A DNA stretch of 55,777 nucleotides from Desulfobacteraceae bacterium (lineage in GTDB: Bacteria > Desulfobacterota > Desulfobacteria > Desulfobacterales > Desulfobacteraceae): the NCBI GenBank assembly GCA_016744295.1, contig JADGEQ010000044.1, forward strand, positions 1 to 55,777. The letters are read 5' to 3'. Shown in pieces: positions 35,328 through 44,747 of the stretch (within the stretch, counting starts at the first letter, position 1; each line of letters opens with the position of its first letter). The position numbers and the translations under genes are program-made. The notes below the pieces were generated by a model. That model worked only from the letters and a program-made list of their open reading frames with translations. It searched no databases and was not told the DNA's origin.

Positions 35328-35927
35328 TTATTCATTCTGCCAGTCGATCAGATTATTAATTTCATCAAGGAGGGTATCCCTGCCCTTACTTGTTTTAGCG
35401 GAAAACAATATCACACCCGTCTCCTCCCTGTTCAATTGGGAACAGATGGCTGCAACCCTTTTGCTCTGCTTTGTCTTGGACAATTTATCCGCCTTGGTCA
35501 AGATAATCAGATAGGGCATTCCATGGGATTCCAGCCATTTTACCAGATCAAGTTCCTCTTTTCCGGGATCCCGCCGGATATCAATGAGCAAAACCAGTCC
35601 CAAAAGGCTCGTCCGCTTGGAAAGATACAGCTCCACCATGGGTTGCCACTGGGCTCTGATTTTTTTGGACACCTTGGCATACCCGTATCCGGGCAGATCC
35701 ACAAAGGATAAATCCCCATTGATCAGAAAAAAATTGATCAACTGGGTACACCCGGGCTTGGAACTGGTTTTCACCATGTTTTTCCGCTGGATCAAGGTGT
35801 TGATCAGAGAGGATTTCCCCACATTGGAACGGCCGGCAAAACAAATCTCCGGAAAATCGTATTCCGCATACTGGTCCGGTTTCACAGCACTCTTTACAAA
35901 CTCAACCTCTTTTATTTTCATAGACAT
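35328..35927 (-). CDS. engB: Ribosome-biogenesis GTPase EngB/YihA
   Basis: EngB helps assemble the large ribosomal subunit. This 199-residue protein has G1 GRSNVGKSSL, G3 DLPGYGYAKVS, G4 TKADK and the C-terminal FSAKTSKG. The start is ATG at 35927; a second ATG at 35921 is equally possible. It lies 2 bp after the aminotransferase stop and 10 bp before era. Confidence 0.94.
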   Translation of the reverse strand: MSMKIKEVEFVKSAVKPDQYAEYDFPEICFAGRSNVGKSSLINTLIQRKNMVKTSSKPGCTQLINFFLINGDLSFVDLPGYGYAKVSKKIRAQWQPMVELYLSKRTSLLGLVLLIDIRRDPGKEELDLVKWLESHGMPYLIILTKADKLSKTKQSKRVAAICSQLNREETGVILFSAKTSKGRDTLLDEINNLIDWQNE

Positions 35928-35929
35928 CT

Positions 35930-37087
35930 TTAGGCGTATTCTTTTAAATAGGTTTCCATCCGGTCCATACCGATGGTAAGATTTTCCATGGAATTTGCAT
36001 AGGAAAACCGCAAATACCCTTCACCGTTGGCACCAAAATCAATGCCCGGTGTAACCCCGATGTGCGCCTTGTCAAGAATATCAAAGGCAAGGGAATAGGA
36101 ATCATTGGAAATATGCTTGGCATTGGCAAAAACATAGAACGCGCCGGTGGGCTCAACCGATATTCCAAACCCCATACCCTTTAACCGTTTGATCACATAT
36201 TTTCTACGGTTATTATAGGTTTGCCTCATCTCATCGGTTTCTGCCTTGGCGCCGGTCAGGGCGGCAGCACCGGCCAACTGGGTGACGGAATTAGCACAGA
36301 TGAAAAAATTTTGCTGAAGCACCTGCAACGGTCTTACAAAGTGCGGAGGAGCGATCAAATATCCCAGACGCAAGCCCGTCATGGCAAAAAGCTTGGAAAA
36401 TCCATTGAGCACAAACCCCTTGTCGGTAAATTCAAAGATCGAATGTTCCTGACCTTCATATACCAATCCATGGTAGATCTCATCTGAAATAATATAAAGT
36501 CCATGGGATTCTGCCACTGCCACGATCTCTTCCATACGATCCCTTGGAATCACATTTCCGGTCGGATTGGAGGGAGAATTTATAAAGATCGCCTTTGTCT
36601 TCGGGGTGATCGCAGCCTCGATGGCCTTGGGGGTATAGACAAACCCTTCATCCTCAAAAACCTTCACAGGCACCGGAACCCCCTGTACATAATTGATAAA
36701 ATTGGCATAACAGGCATAGTGGGGATCGGAAATTATGATTTCATCCCCGGGATCCACCAATGCTGAAAAAAGCAGAAGCATGGCAGGCGAGGTTCCCGAG
36801 GTCACAAGAATCTGCCCGGGATCCACAATGGTTCCATAGGTTTGCCTGTGGTATAAACTGATGGCATCCCTAAGGCGGATATCCCCTAAACTATGGGTAT
36901 AGCAGGTTTCATTCCGGGAAAAAGCCTCAATACTCATCTGGCTGACACAGGAAGGCACATTAAAATCAGGCTCTCCAATCTCCATGTGTACCACATCAAT
37001 CCCGCTGGCCTCCATTTTGTGAATCTTTTCCAATATATCCATCACAATAAAGGGCGTAATTTTTTCACATCGCCTGGCAATCGTCAT
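35930..37087 (-). CDS. Class I/II PLP-dependent aminotransferase
   Basis: This 385-residue enzyme uses PLP to transfer amino groups. It has the conserved HMEIGEPDFNVP start, NSPSNPTG, the PLP lysine in NGFSKLFAMTGLRLGYL and the late RFSYANS. The subfamily resembles AspC/alanine-type enzymes. It sits between hisG and engB, so it might supply the histidinol-phosphate aminotransferase step, but that is only suggested by position. Confidence 0.88.
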   Translation of the reverse strand: MTIARRCEKITPFIVMDILEKIHKMEASGIDVVHMEIGEPDFNVPSCVSQMSIEAFSRNETCYTHSLGDIRLRDAISLYHRQTYGTIVDPGQILVTSGTSPAMLLLFSALVDPGDEIIISDPHYACYANFINYVQGVPVPVKVFEDEGFVYTPKAIEAAITPKTKAIFINSPSNPTGNVIPRDRMEEIVAVAESHGLYIISDEIYHGLVYEGQEHSIFEFTDKGFVLNGFSKLFAMTGLRLGYLIAPPHFVRPLQVLQQNFFICANSVTQLAGAAALTGAKAETDEMRQTYNNRRKYVIKRLKGMGFGISVEPTGAFYVFANAKHISNDSYSLAFDILDKAHIGVTPGIDFGANGEGYLRFSYANSMENLTIGMDRMETYLKEYA

Positions 37088-37088
37088 C

Positions 37089-37964
37089 TTACAACACCTT
37101 GTTCAGGGGATATTCAATAATACCTTCAGCCCCCTCTCTGAGCAGCTGGGGAATCAAATCTCTGACAAGACCCGTATCGATGATACACTCCACAGCAAAC
37201 CAGTCAGACTGGTATAGGGGCGCCACGGTGGGGCCGTTGAGGCTGGGCAGCAGAGAAACAATTTTGGCGATTTTATTTTCCGGAACATTCATCTTAATCC
37301 CCACCAGTTTGTCTGCCACGAGGGCAGCCTGGAGAAGCAGGGCGATCTGCTCAATTTTTTCCCGCTTTTTGGGATCTTCCCAGGCCTTCTTATTGGCAAT
37401 AAGCTGGGTATTTGTTTCCATGACCACATGAATCACCCGGAGGTTATGGGCCTTGATGGTGCTTTCGGTTTCAGTGATTTCAACAATGGCATCGGCAAGC
37501 CCTGATACGATTTTGGCCTCTGTGGCGCCCCAGGAAAACTTCACGTTTACATCAATATTGCGCTCCTTGAAAAACCGCTTGGTAAACTGGAGCAATTCCG
37601 TGGAAATGGTCTTTCCCGCCAGGTCTTCCAGTCTTTTGATGGGGGAATCGTTTGCCACGGCAACAACCCAGCGGGCTGGCCTGGCACTAACCTTTGAATA
37701 GATAAGATCTGAAACAACATGAACATCGGATTCATGCTCTGCCACCCAGTCCAGTCCGGTCAACCCCGCATCAATGACACCGCTCTCAACATTGATGGAC
37801 ATTTCCTGGGCACGGCACAGCGCACATTCAATGGAATCATCGTTGATGTCCGGGAAATAACTTCTGCCCTCCACATTAATTTTCCACCCAGAACGTCTGA
37901 ACAGGTCAATGGTTGCATTCTGGAGACTTCCCTTGGGAATACCTAATTTGAGTGTTTTTTCCAT
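37089..37964 (-). CDS. hisG: ATP phosphoribosyltransferase, long form
   Basis: HisG starts histidine synthesis by joining ATP and PRPP. The 291-residue length and C-terminal regulatory region (LPSLNGPTVAPLYQSDWFAV) show the self-contained long form, which does not need HisZ. KLGIPKGSLQNATIDLFRRS and DAIVEITETESTIKAHNL are characteristic. Its start overlaps the hisI stop by one base (TAATG) and the aminotransferase gene begins one base after its stop. Confidence 0.95.
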   Translation of the reverse strand: MEKTLKLGIPKGSLQNATIDLFRRSGWKINVEGRSYFPDINDDSIECALCRAQEMSINVESGVIDAGLTGLDWVAEHESDVHVVSDLIYSKVSARPARWVVAVANDSPIKRLEDLAGKTISTELLQFTKRFFKERNIDVNVKFSWGATEAKIVSGLADAIVEITETESTIKAHNLRVIHVVMETNTQLIANKKAWEDPKKREKIEQIALLLQAALVADKLVGIKMNVPENKIAKIVSLLPSLNGPTVAPLYQSDWFAVECIIDTGLVRDLIPQLLREGAEGIIEYPLNKVL

Positions 37965-38350
37965 TATTTATACACCTTTTCCGGGTCAAAGACCCTTTTT
38001 TCAACAATTTTTAATTCATTATTTTCAACTACCTTGAAAAAACAACTTTTATAGCCTTTGTGGCAGGCGGCACCGCCAACCTGTTCCACCTTTAAAAGAA
38101 TCGTATCATGGTCACAGTCCACCCGAATTTCCCTTACATGCTGAACATGCCCAGATGTTTCACCTTTTTTCCACAGGCTTTGCCTGGAACGGCTAAAATA
38201 GGTTGCCTTGCCCGAAGCCAGGGTTTCATTGAATGATTCCTGGTTCATATAGGCAAGCATCAGAACTTCACCGGAATCGCAGTCCTGGGCAATTGCCGGA
38301 ATCAACCCCTTATTTTTATTAAAATCAAGTTTAAAATCAAGCGTGACCAT
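37964..38350 (-). CDS. hisI: Phosphoribosyl-AMP cyclohydrolase
   Basis: HisI opens the adenine ring in the third step of histidine synthesis. This 128-residue monofunctional form has the catalytic SRQSLWKKGETSGH and a metal site VDCDHDTILLKVEQVGGAAC with CHKG. No HisE domain is attached. It is the first gene of the hisI-hisG-aminotransferase-engB-era-HNH run and has a promoter just upstream. Confidence 0.95.
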   Translation of the reverse strand: MVTLDFKLDFNKNKGLIPAIAQDCDSGEVLMLAYMNQESFNETLASGKATYFSRSRQSLWKKGETSGHVQHVREIRVDCDHDTILLKVEQVGGAACHKGYKSCFFKVVENNELKIVEKRVFDPEKVYK

Positions 38351-38381
38351 GACAAATATTTATTCCTTTGTATCAGTGAGC

Positions 38382-38390
38382 ATTATATCA
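38382..38390 (-). promoter_or_regulatory. Extended -10 promoter for the hisI operon
   Basis: On the minus strand TGATATAAT gives a perfect TATAAT with an upstream TG, about 32 bp before the hisI ATG. No good -35 box is seen, which fits an extended -10 promoter. Expected leader length is about 25 nt, too short for an attenuator. Confidence 0.6.
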
Positions 38391-38567
38391 AGCATTAAAA
38401 CCTTTTTTCCTAACCCTTTTTCCTGAAAAAGTCAATTTATATATAACACAAGTAATGGGAAAATATCAGGTAATTTCAATCTCTTAAGAAGAGGAAAACC
38501 AGACCCACCCGGGCCGGATGGTTGAAATCAGATCCTTTCCGGATCTTAACGGGAATATTTTTTTAAA

Positions 38568-39419
38568 TCAGGATTTGAATAGTTTTCTTGCTTTCAACAG
38601 CGGAATTGGATCCACAATATGCTTGGGAAACCATTTTTTCTGATTTTCAGCCCCCAGGGCCATGGACAGCAGTTCTGAAAAGTGAAATGCAGGAATAGGA
38701 TGTTTCAGGCTGCACCGAATCTCCAGATTTAGATGACACATGGCACAGGCCGTCACCAGACATTCAGCTCCGGCATCCACTGCCCGGGAAATAATCTGGG
38801 TGACCACTCGTTCCGACAAAGATGGTTTGGCAACCGACAGATAAGTACCGCAACACTGGGTCTCATATCCATAGGAAATCACCTCTGCTCCCAGGCTGGA
38901 CAAGGCATCTTCCATGAGTCCAGAATGGGAAGGCTCATGTCGTAAGTCAGGCGGCATGGACAGCATACACCCATAATAGGGCGCAATTTTAATACCCTTG
39001 AGCTGCTTTTCAGAATTCTGTATATAGTCTTTCAATTGGATCCGTTTGAACAATTCAAAAAAATGAATAATTTCAAGTTTTGAATCAAATTTTCTGCCCC
39101 AGTCCTGTTCATATTTTTTCTGCAGGTCTGCATTGTTTTTCAATTTAAGATAGGATTGTTTTAAACGGATCAGACAGCTGGGGCAGGCAATGAGCAGTGG
39201 CTGTCCCTCGGGAACAAGGGAAATATTTCGCAAAGGAAGATCCCTTGCCACCTCATGATTTATACTATGGGCCGATGAAGAGCCGCAACAATTCCAGTCA
39301 TCCAGTTCTTTGAGTTCAATATCCACCATGTTGCAAAATTTCAACAATGACTGTGTATTTTCATGACCCGATGCCGCAAGAGAGCATCCGGGAAAAAAGG
39401 AATAAATTGTCTTTCCCAT
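38568..39419 (-). CDS. HdrB-like heterodisulfide reductase subunit
   Basis: This 283-residue protein has two CCG domains: DDWNCCGSS near residue 44 and YETQCCGTYLS near 190, the noncubane 4Fe-4S ligands of HdrB-like proteins. It starts MGKTIYSFFPGCSLAASG. It follows the HdrC-like gene after about 100 bp. HdrBC pairs carry electrons to a disulfide or other sulfur substrate in sulfate reducers; the partner here is unknown, and no hdrA is present. Confidence 0.88.
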   Translation of the reverse strand: MGKTIYSFFPGCSLAASGHENTQSLLKFCNMVDIELKELDDWNCCGSSSAHSINHEVARDLPLRNISLVPEGQPLLIACPSCLIRLKQSYLKLKNNADLQKKYEQDWGRKFDSKLEIIHFFELFKRIQLKDYIQNSEKQLKGIKIAPYYGCMLSMPPDLRHEPSHSGLMEDALSSLGAEVISYGYETQCCGTYLSVAKPSLSERVVTQIISRAVDAGAECLVTACAMCHLNLEIRCSLKHPIPAFHFSELLSMALGAENQKKWFPKHIVDPIPLLKARKLFKS

Positions 39420-39521
39420 ACCAGCGTTCCTTCCATGACGTGTTTCTATTGGTTAAGAATTGCGGATCAGATTTTAAGAGTGTTTTAATCCTTGTTGTTA
39501 CGCTTATTATTGGGCTTGTTG

Positions 39522-40067
39522 TTATGTTTTGGAATTGTGTTTAAATATCTTTACAAGGGCTTGCTTGTCCTTGATTTTAGAAGGGGTCAGATCTAATTTT
39601 CTTTTTTTTAACATTTTCAACCCCACCCCCATATCACTTAAAAAATCCCGTTTTTTAAGCTTATACCGCATCATGATCTCGAGTTTGTGGGTCCTGCCGT
39701 ATTTCTCAACGGTTTTTAAAACCTCATTGTGAAAACTTAAGATATCCGGCTCTCCAATCTTTACCCCTTTAGCCAACGCCTTTTCCCGAAGCCCATCCAT
39801 GACAGCAGGAATGTCAATGGCCATGGGGCAAAAGCTGCAGCAGGTGTTACAGCCCACACAAACCCAGATGGTGGAAGATTCCAACGCCTGTTCTTCCATC
39901 CCCATCTGAACCATTCTCAGCAAAACATTGGGGAGATAATCCATCCCCGCAACAAAGGGGCAGGCATTGCTACAGGTTCGGCAATGCAGACAGGCATTGA
40001 AATTAATGCCTGACCGCTTCTGAATATCTGTTGCCAGGTCTGTATGACCTTTTTGTAATTCAATCAT
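39522..40067 (-). CDS. HdrC-like 4Fe-4S protein
   Basis: This 181-residue protein has two ferredoxin-type cluster motifs, CLHCRTCSNACP and CVGCNTCCSFCP, in the layout of HdrC. It likely passes electrons to the HdrB-like protein coded next. Its ATG overlaps the nifS stop by four bases, so translation is coupled to the cysteine desulfurase. Confidence 0.88.
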   Translation of the reverse strand: MIELQKGHTDLATDIQKRSGINFNACLHCRTCSNACPFVAGMDYLPNVLLRMVQMGMEEQALESSTIWVCVGCNTCCSFCPMAIDIPAVMDGLREKALAKGVKIGEPDILSFHNEVLKTVEKYGRTHKLEIMMRYKLKKRDFLSDMGVGLKMLKKRKLDLTPSKIKDKQALVKIFKHNSKT

Positions 40068-41236
40068 ATCATTTTGCCATCTTTCCAGAATGGTGACATC
40101 GCCCTCAGTTTTTCAATGGTTGGCACCATGGTCTTGACAATAAGATCCATCTCATCCTTTGTATTATAATGGGACAGGGAAAAGCGGATGGTGCCGTGGG
40201 CAGATTTAAAGGGAACTTCCATGGCCATGAGCACATGGGAGGGATCCAGGGAACCCGAGGTGCAGGCAGATCCGGAAGACGCACAGATGCCGTCCCTATC
40301 CAACAGCAGCAGAATGGATTCACCCTCCACTGCATCAAACCCGATGGACAAGGTGTTTGGCAATCGATTATCCAGTTCACCGTTTACCGATGTGCCGGCA
40401 ATTTTCTCCAGCAGCCGGGATTGAAGGTAATCCCTCAGCTCCCCTACCTGACTATTCATCACGCTTAAATTTTCCCTGGCCAATTCGCAGGCTTTGCCAA
40501 GGCCGATGATAAATGCGGTATTTTCAGTTCCGCCCCTGCGGCCGCCTTCCTGGTGGCCCCCAATAAGATAGGGAGTAAATTTGAATCCCTTTTTAACATA
40601 GAGCACGCCAATACCCTTGGGGGCGTGGATCTTATGTCCGGACAGGGAAAGCATATCCACCCCCGCCTTTTTCACATCAATGTCTAATTTGCCCGCGGCC
40701 TGTACTGCATCCGTGTGAAAGAGTATCCCTTTTTCATTTGCGCGTTTGGCCACCTCTTCAATGGGGAAAATAACCCCGGTCTCATTGTTGGCCCACATGA
40801 GGGAAATAAGGGCGGTATTCTCGGACATGCTCTCATACAAAAGTTGGGTGTTCAAGCGGCCCTTCCTGTCAACCGGCACAAAGGTGACCTCATACCCCTG
40901 TTTTGCTGCAAGATGGGAATAAAGGTTCTTAATTGCAGGATGTTCTACTGTGGAGGTAATAATATGCTTTCTTTCGGGAAAGGCATTGATCGCGGCATGG
41001 ATGGCTGCGTTATCGCTTTCCGTGCCGCAGGAGGTAAACACGATCTCATCGGGATCTGCATTGATGAGATTTGCCACCCGCTGGCGTGCCTGTTTTACCT
41101 TTTTGCCCACATTATCACCAAAGGTATGCATGGAAGAGGGATTCCCATAGAGTTCCCCAAAATAGGGGGTCATCTCTTCAATGACTTGGTCATCTACCTT
41201 TGTGGTGGCATTGTTATCCGTATATATAACGTTCAT
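40064..41236 (-). CDS. nifS: Cysteine desulfurase NifS
   Basis: NifS removes sulfur from cysteine for iron-sulfur cluster assembly. This 390-residue PLP enzyme has the PLP lysine K202 in SGHKIHAPKG and the active-site C325 in SSGSACTSGS, with the MHTFGDNVGKKVKQAR start region. It lies 5 bp after nifU and 4 bp into the HdrC-like gene. Confidence 0.95.
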   Translation of the reverse strand: MNVIYTDNNATTKVDDQVIEEMTPYFGELYGNPSSMHTFGDNVGKKVKQARQRVANLINADPDEIVFTSCGTESDNAAIHAAINAFPERKHIITSTVEHPAIKNLYSHLAAKQGYEVTFVPVDRKGRLNTQLLYESMSENTALISLMWANNETGVIFPIEEVAKRANEKGILFHTDAVQAAGKLDIDVKKAGVDMLSLSGHKIHAPKGIGVLYVKKGFKFTPYLIGGHQEGGRRGGTENTAFIIGLGKACELARENLSVMNSQVGELRDYLQSRLLEKIAGTSVNGELDNRLPNTLSIGFDAVEGESILLLLDRDGICASSGSACTSGSLDPSHVLMAMEVPFKSAHGTIRFSLSHYNTKDEMDLIVKTMVPTIEKLRAMSPFWKDGKMI

Positions 41237-41241
41237 GGGGA

Positions 41242-41805
41242 TTATCCTTTGGCTTTGGCTGACTCGATTACTTGTTCAATCCGCTCCAGACACTGCCCGC
41301 ACCCGCCGCCGGCTTTCAAATAATCGGTGACATCATCGGTGGTTTCAAGCCCGTTGGCCCTGACCGCATCAATGATCTCAAGATCCGTCACATCAAAACA
41401 TTCGCACACGATCTGCCCGGGTTTTGCGAGGATCTGAATCCCTCTGAAATTGGCAATGGCTTTTTTAAGCGCCGACTGACCCATGACCGAACAATGCATT
41501 TTGGCCTTGGGCAACCCCCCGAGATAATCAGAAATATCATCATTGGAGATCTTGGCAGCTTCGTCCAGGGTCATCCCCTTGATGATCTCTGTAAGGGCAG
41601 ATGAGGAAGCCACTGCACTGGCACAGCCAAAGGTCATGAAACTTGCTTCAATGATCCTTTCGTTTTCATTAACCTTTAAATATAATTTCAACGCATCCCC
41701 GCAGTTCAGCGAGCCGGTTTCCCCAATTGCATTGGCATCTTCAAGCTCCCCCACGTTCCTGGGGTGCAAGAAATGTTCTTTTACTTTATCTGTATAATCC
41801 CACAT
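41242..41805 (-). CDS. nifU: Iron-sulfur scaffold protein NifU (N-terminal and BFD domains)
   Basis: This 187-residue scaffold has an IscU domain with ligands C35 (SLNCGDA), C61 (TFGCASA) and C105 (MHCSVMG). A BFD-like [2Fe-2S] domain (CECF at 134-137, CGQC at 169-172) follows. The C-terminal Nfu domain of full-length NifU is absent, as in several anaerobes. ATG follows AAGGAGAGAATTT. It leads the nifU-nifS-hdrC-hdrB run. Confidence 0.93.
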   Translation of the reverse strand: MWDYTDKVKEHFLHPRNVGELEDANAIGETGSLNCGDALKLYLKVNENERIIEASFMTFGCASAVASSSALTEIIKGMTLDEAAKISNDDISDYLGGLPKAKMHCSVMGQSALKKAIANFRGIQILAKPGQIVCECFDVTDLEIIDAVRANGLETTDDVTDYLKAGGGCGQCLERIEQVIESAKAKG

Positions 41806-41898
41806 AAATTCTCTCCTTAATCAATTTTCACAAGCGTTCAACGATTTTCGTCCAGTATAAACATCTGGACTTTCAACAGCCTGGCCGATGCCTTGTCC

Positions 41899-41927
41899 TA
41901 AAATACTACAGAGTGGTAGATTGTCAA
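41899..41927 (-). promoter_or_regulatory. nifU promoter with CTAC/GTAG dyad
   Basis: A perfect TTGACA (41922-41927, minus strand) is followed after 16 bp by TATTTT (41900-41905). Between the two lies CTAC-N6-GTAG (41906-41919), the half-site pattern seen in Rrf2/IscR-type operators. No IscR gene is in the window, so the link is tentative. Confidence 0.5.
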
Positions 41928-42003
41928 CAATGAGCTGTTTTTTTTTGCAAACAACCCAGAAGTATCGGCCGGAAGCATCTTTCTGGGAGAACAGGCCGAG
42001 CTG

Positions 42004-42714
42004 TCACAAACAAACCGGAATGGCATCCCGAAGCCGGATGTATCTTGTGTCAATACGGGTATCCCGGGTTATTATTTCCACCCCGTTTTCCCTTGCATTT
42101 TTTAATTTTTCGGCATACACCTTATCGATCATGGCAGCCGGTGTAAACGTTTTAGCATCCATTCGCTGGATAAGATAAAAGATAACAGCTTCATACCCTT
42201 CTCTTTTCAGGCGGACCAATTCATCCAGATGTTTTTGCCCCCGGGTGGTCACGGCATCGGGAAACATGGCCACCCCCTCTTCCACCAGGGTGCAGTTTTT
42301 AATTTCCACATAACAGCGCTTCCCCGTATCGTTTTCCAACAACAGATCAAGCCGGGTGTGCTCACTGGTTTTCACCTCCGGTTTAACCCTTGTGTATTCT
42401 TTGAGTTCGTCCACCGTTCCATTTTCAATGGCGGCTTTGACCAGTCGATTGGGCACCTGGGTGTTGACACCGATCATGGAATCTTTTGTCTGAATCAGTT
42501 CCCAGGTAAATTTTAATTTTCGTTTGGGATTGTCACTCATAGAAAGCCAAACAGGGGCGCCAGGTGTGGCACACCCCCTCATGGAACCTGAATTGGCACA
42601 ATGGGCAATAACAATTTCACCATTTTCCAATTCAACATCCGCCAAAAACCGTTTATACCGCTTGATCAATTTTCCCTGTATCAACTCCGGCAATTCATAT
42701 CCTTTATAGCTCAC
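42004..42714 (-). CDS. sfsA: SfsA family nuclease
   Basis: This 236-residue protein matches SfsA (historically sugar fermentation stimulation): KRYKRFLADVELENGEIVIA, HCANSGSM, and VEIKNCTLVEEGVAMFPDA with the PD-(D/E)XK-like ExK. The start is GTG at 42714, preceded by AAGGAGAGCCAC. It overlaps the end of the upstream gene by 11 bases. Recent family members are linked to RNA or DNA binding; its role here is open. Confidence 0.9.
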   Translation of the reverse strand: MSYKGYELPELIQGKLIKRYKRFLADVELENGEIVIAHCANSGSMRGCATPGAPVWLSMSDNPKRKLKFTWELIQTKDSMIGVNTQVPNRLVKAAIENGTVDELKEYTRVKPEVKTSEHTRLDLLLENDTGKRCYVEIKNCTLVEEGVAMFPDAVTTRGQKHLDELVRLKREGYEAVIFYLIQRMDAKTFTPAAMIDKVYAEKLKNARENGVEIITRDTRIDTRYIRLRDAIPVCL

Positions 42715-43552
42715 GTGGCTCTCCTTTTAACCGGTTGATCATCCCATGGTTGTCACCTGATAAATGGTCTGACCGGAGAAATTCTTTCAGTTCATCCATA
42801 TCAAGATTTCGCCGGATCCCAAACCGAGTCAGGGAAAAATCATATTTAACCGGATCAGATTGCAAGATTTCTCTGAACCCTCCGGTTATTTCAAGGGCAG
42901 ATCTTTTATCCGGATTTTTTCGTCTGGTAAATCCCAGGGTTGTTCCAATCTTATACATATGTGTATCAAGGGGGATGATTAATTGTTCCGGGGATACACG
43001 GGTCCACCCCCCGGGGTCCACGGCGTCTTTTCGCACCATCCACCGTAAAAACAGGTGACTTCGTTTACAGGCGCTGGTCTTGTTGGGATCTGCCAGCAGA
43101 TGCCCGGTCTGACCAACCTGATTGATCCCTTGGTACAACTGGCAAAGACCGGTCAGGACTGTCTCATCTTTACCGCTATCACCCGCTGAAAAACAATTTT
43201 CAAGGGATCCGAATTCCAGGATCACCTGCCTGATCCCCTTTAGAAGATTCGACAAATGGATATCCGTTGCAAACCGATATTTAAACCCCCTGAACCCTGT
43301 ATCAATGCTTTCATCCTGGGTGCCACTCAAATAATCAAAGGGAGACCGGCCCATTTTTTCCAGCACCTGCCCCACAATTTTCATGATCATTTCCACCCGG
43401 CCATAGGCCAGGCAGGCCGCCACAATTCCTGCGATTTCCCGATCCCTGACATCGGGATACGCATATAAAAACAGCAGGGGGTCGGGATCCACATATAATT
43501 TTTTATTGTATCTTTCATATATGGCATCCAGCTTTTCTCTAAGGGGTTTCAA
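42704..43552 (-). CDS. TIGR02757 family (DUF2400) protein
   Basis: This 282-residue protein matches the DUF2400/TIGR02757 family (DPLLFLYAYPDVRDREIAGI; RFLRWMVRKD-like LFLRWMVRKDAVDPGGW; PLDTHMYKIGTTLG). The family has a helix-hairpin-helix glycosylase-like fold of unknown activity. Start is TTG at 43552, supported by AAGGAGAGTCTAA. Confidence 0.87.
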   Translation of the reverse strand: MKPLREKLDAIYERYNKKLYVDPDPLLFLYAYPDVRDREIAGIVAACLAYGRVEMIMKIVGQVLEKMGRSPFDYLSGTQDESIDTGFRGFKYRFATDIHLSNLLKGIRQVILEFGSLENCFSAGDSGKDETVLTGLCQLYQGINQVGQTGHLLADPNKTSACKRSHLFLRWMVRKDAVDPGGWTRVSPEQLIIPLDTHMYKIGTTLGFTRRKNPDKRSALEITGGFREILQSDPVKYDFSLTRFGIRRNLDMDELKEFLRSDHLSGDNHGMINRLKGEPREL

Positions 43553-43780
43553 TTAGACTCTCCTTGCCTGGGCAATCAAATATTTTTTTGTTCCAATGTT
43601 TTAACCTTTATACTGATAACGCCCCGGGACAATAATATCATTATCAACTAAATATGAACCAACATATTAACTATCCTAATTAACATAGCAAAACAGGGAC
43701 CAGCATACTATTTTTATCCATATCCCGGGCTTTTCATTTCCTGTTCCCCTGTTGTTCCATTATTGATTTCATTAATCTTC

Positions 43781-43810
43781 TTGACATGATTTTATCCAAG
43801 GCCCTAATAT
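43781..43810 (+). promoter_or_regulatory. proC promoter
   Basis: TTGACA (43781-43786) is a perfect -35, and TAATAT (43805-43810) is a possible -10 with 18-bp spacing. It lies 39 bp before the proC ATG, which has AGGAGACAATAAAA upstream. The rest of 43553-43848 holds no recognised feature. Confidence 0.55.
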
Positions 43811-43848
43811 AAACCCCTTATTAAAATAAAAACAGGAGACAATAAAAA

Positions 43849-44706
43849 ATGCTACAGGAAAAAAAAATAGGGTTCATCGGCTGCGGAAACATGGGGGAAG
43901 CATTGGTCAGTGGCTTGGTTCTTTCCAAGGCGGCAAAACCCGAAAACATTATCTGCTCTGATATCTCTTTAAATCTTTTAAAAGAGGTCCGGCAAAAATA
44001 CAGGGTGATAATCACCACCGACAATCTGGAAGTGGTTGAAAAATCAGATATCATTGTCTATGCCACCAAACCCCAGATCATAGGGTCAGTCCTCAAAGAA
44101 ACCGCCCCTGCCCTGGACAAATCCAAATTGATCATTTCCATTGCTGCCGGGGTCCCCCTGGCTGCCATTGCCGCAGGCCTTGGCAAGGAGCTTCGTCTGA
44201 TCCGATCCATGCCCAACATCTGCGCCTTTGTAAAAGAGAGTGCCACTGCCATTGCCGCGGGTGAATTTGTTCTGGAAGGGGATGTGGAAATGGCCCGGGC
44301 TATTTTTGATTCCGTGGGCAAAACCGTTTTCATCCAGGAAAATGTACTCATGGACGCCTTTACCGGACTGAGCGGCAGCGGACCCGCCTATATTTTTATC
44401 ATAGTGGATGCCCTGGCAGATGCCGGGGTTAAAATGGGACTTTCCAGAAAGGATTCTTTGTTTCTGTCCACCCAGACCGTTCTGGGTGCGGCCAAGCTGC
44501 TCCAGGAGTCCAAGGAGCACCCGGGACAACTCAAAGACAGGGTAGCATCCCCCGGTGGAACGGCCATTGCCGGCATCCACACCCTGGAGCAAGGGGGCTT
44601 GAGAACCACCCTGATAAATGCGGTGGAAGCGGCAAGCGAACGCTCAAAGCAGTTAGGGGAAATGATGGTCAAAGATTTTATTGAAAATAACAAAAACGGC
44701 AAATAA
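43849..44706 (+). CDS. proC: Pyrroline-5-carboxylate reductase
   Basis: ProC makes proline from pyrroline-5-carboxylate with NAD(P)H. This 285-residue protein has the Rossmann GFIGCGNMGEALVSGL, RSMPN and the substrate-binding GLSGSGPAYIF, with the dimer helix region SPGGTAIAGIHTLEQGG. It stands alone. Confidence 0.95.
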   Translation: MLQEKKIGFIGCGNMGEALVSGLVLSKAAKPENIICSDISLNLLKEVRQKYRVIITTDNLEVVEKSDIIVYATKPQIIGSVLKETAPALDKSKLIISIAAGVPLAAIAAGLGKELRLIRSMPNICAFVKESATAIAAGEFVLEGDVEMARAIFDSVGKTVFIQENVLMDAFTGLSGSGPAYIFIIVDALADAGVKMGLSRKDSLFLSTQTVLGAAKLLQESKEHPGQLKDRVASPGGTAIAGIHTLEQGGLRTTLINAVEAASERSKQLGEMMVKDFIENNKNGK

Positions 44707-44747
44707 GCATAGATTTCAAAAAATTTTTATATCTATTGTTATTTCAT

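Noticed and set aside
39491..39524. Two CTTGTTGTTA copies near the hdrC stop
   Set aside because: Only 10 bp in a low-complexity T-rich stretch; likely coincidence.
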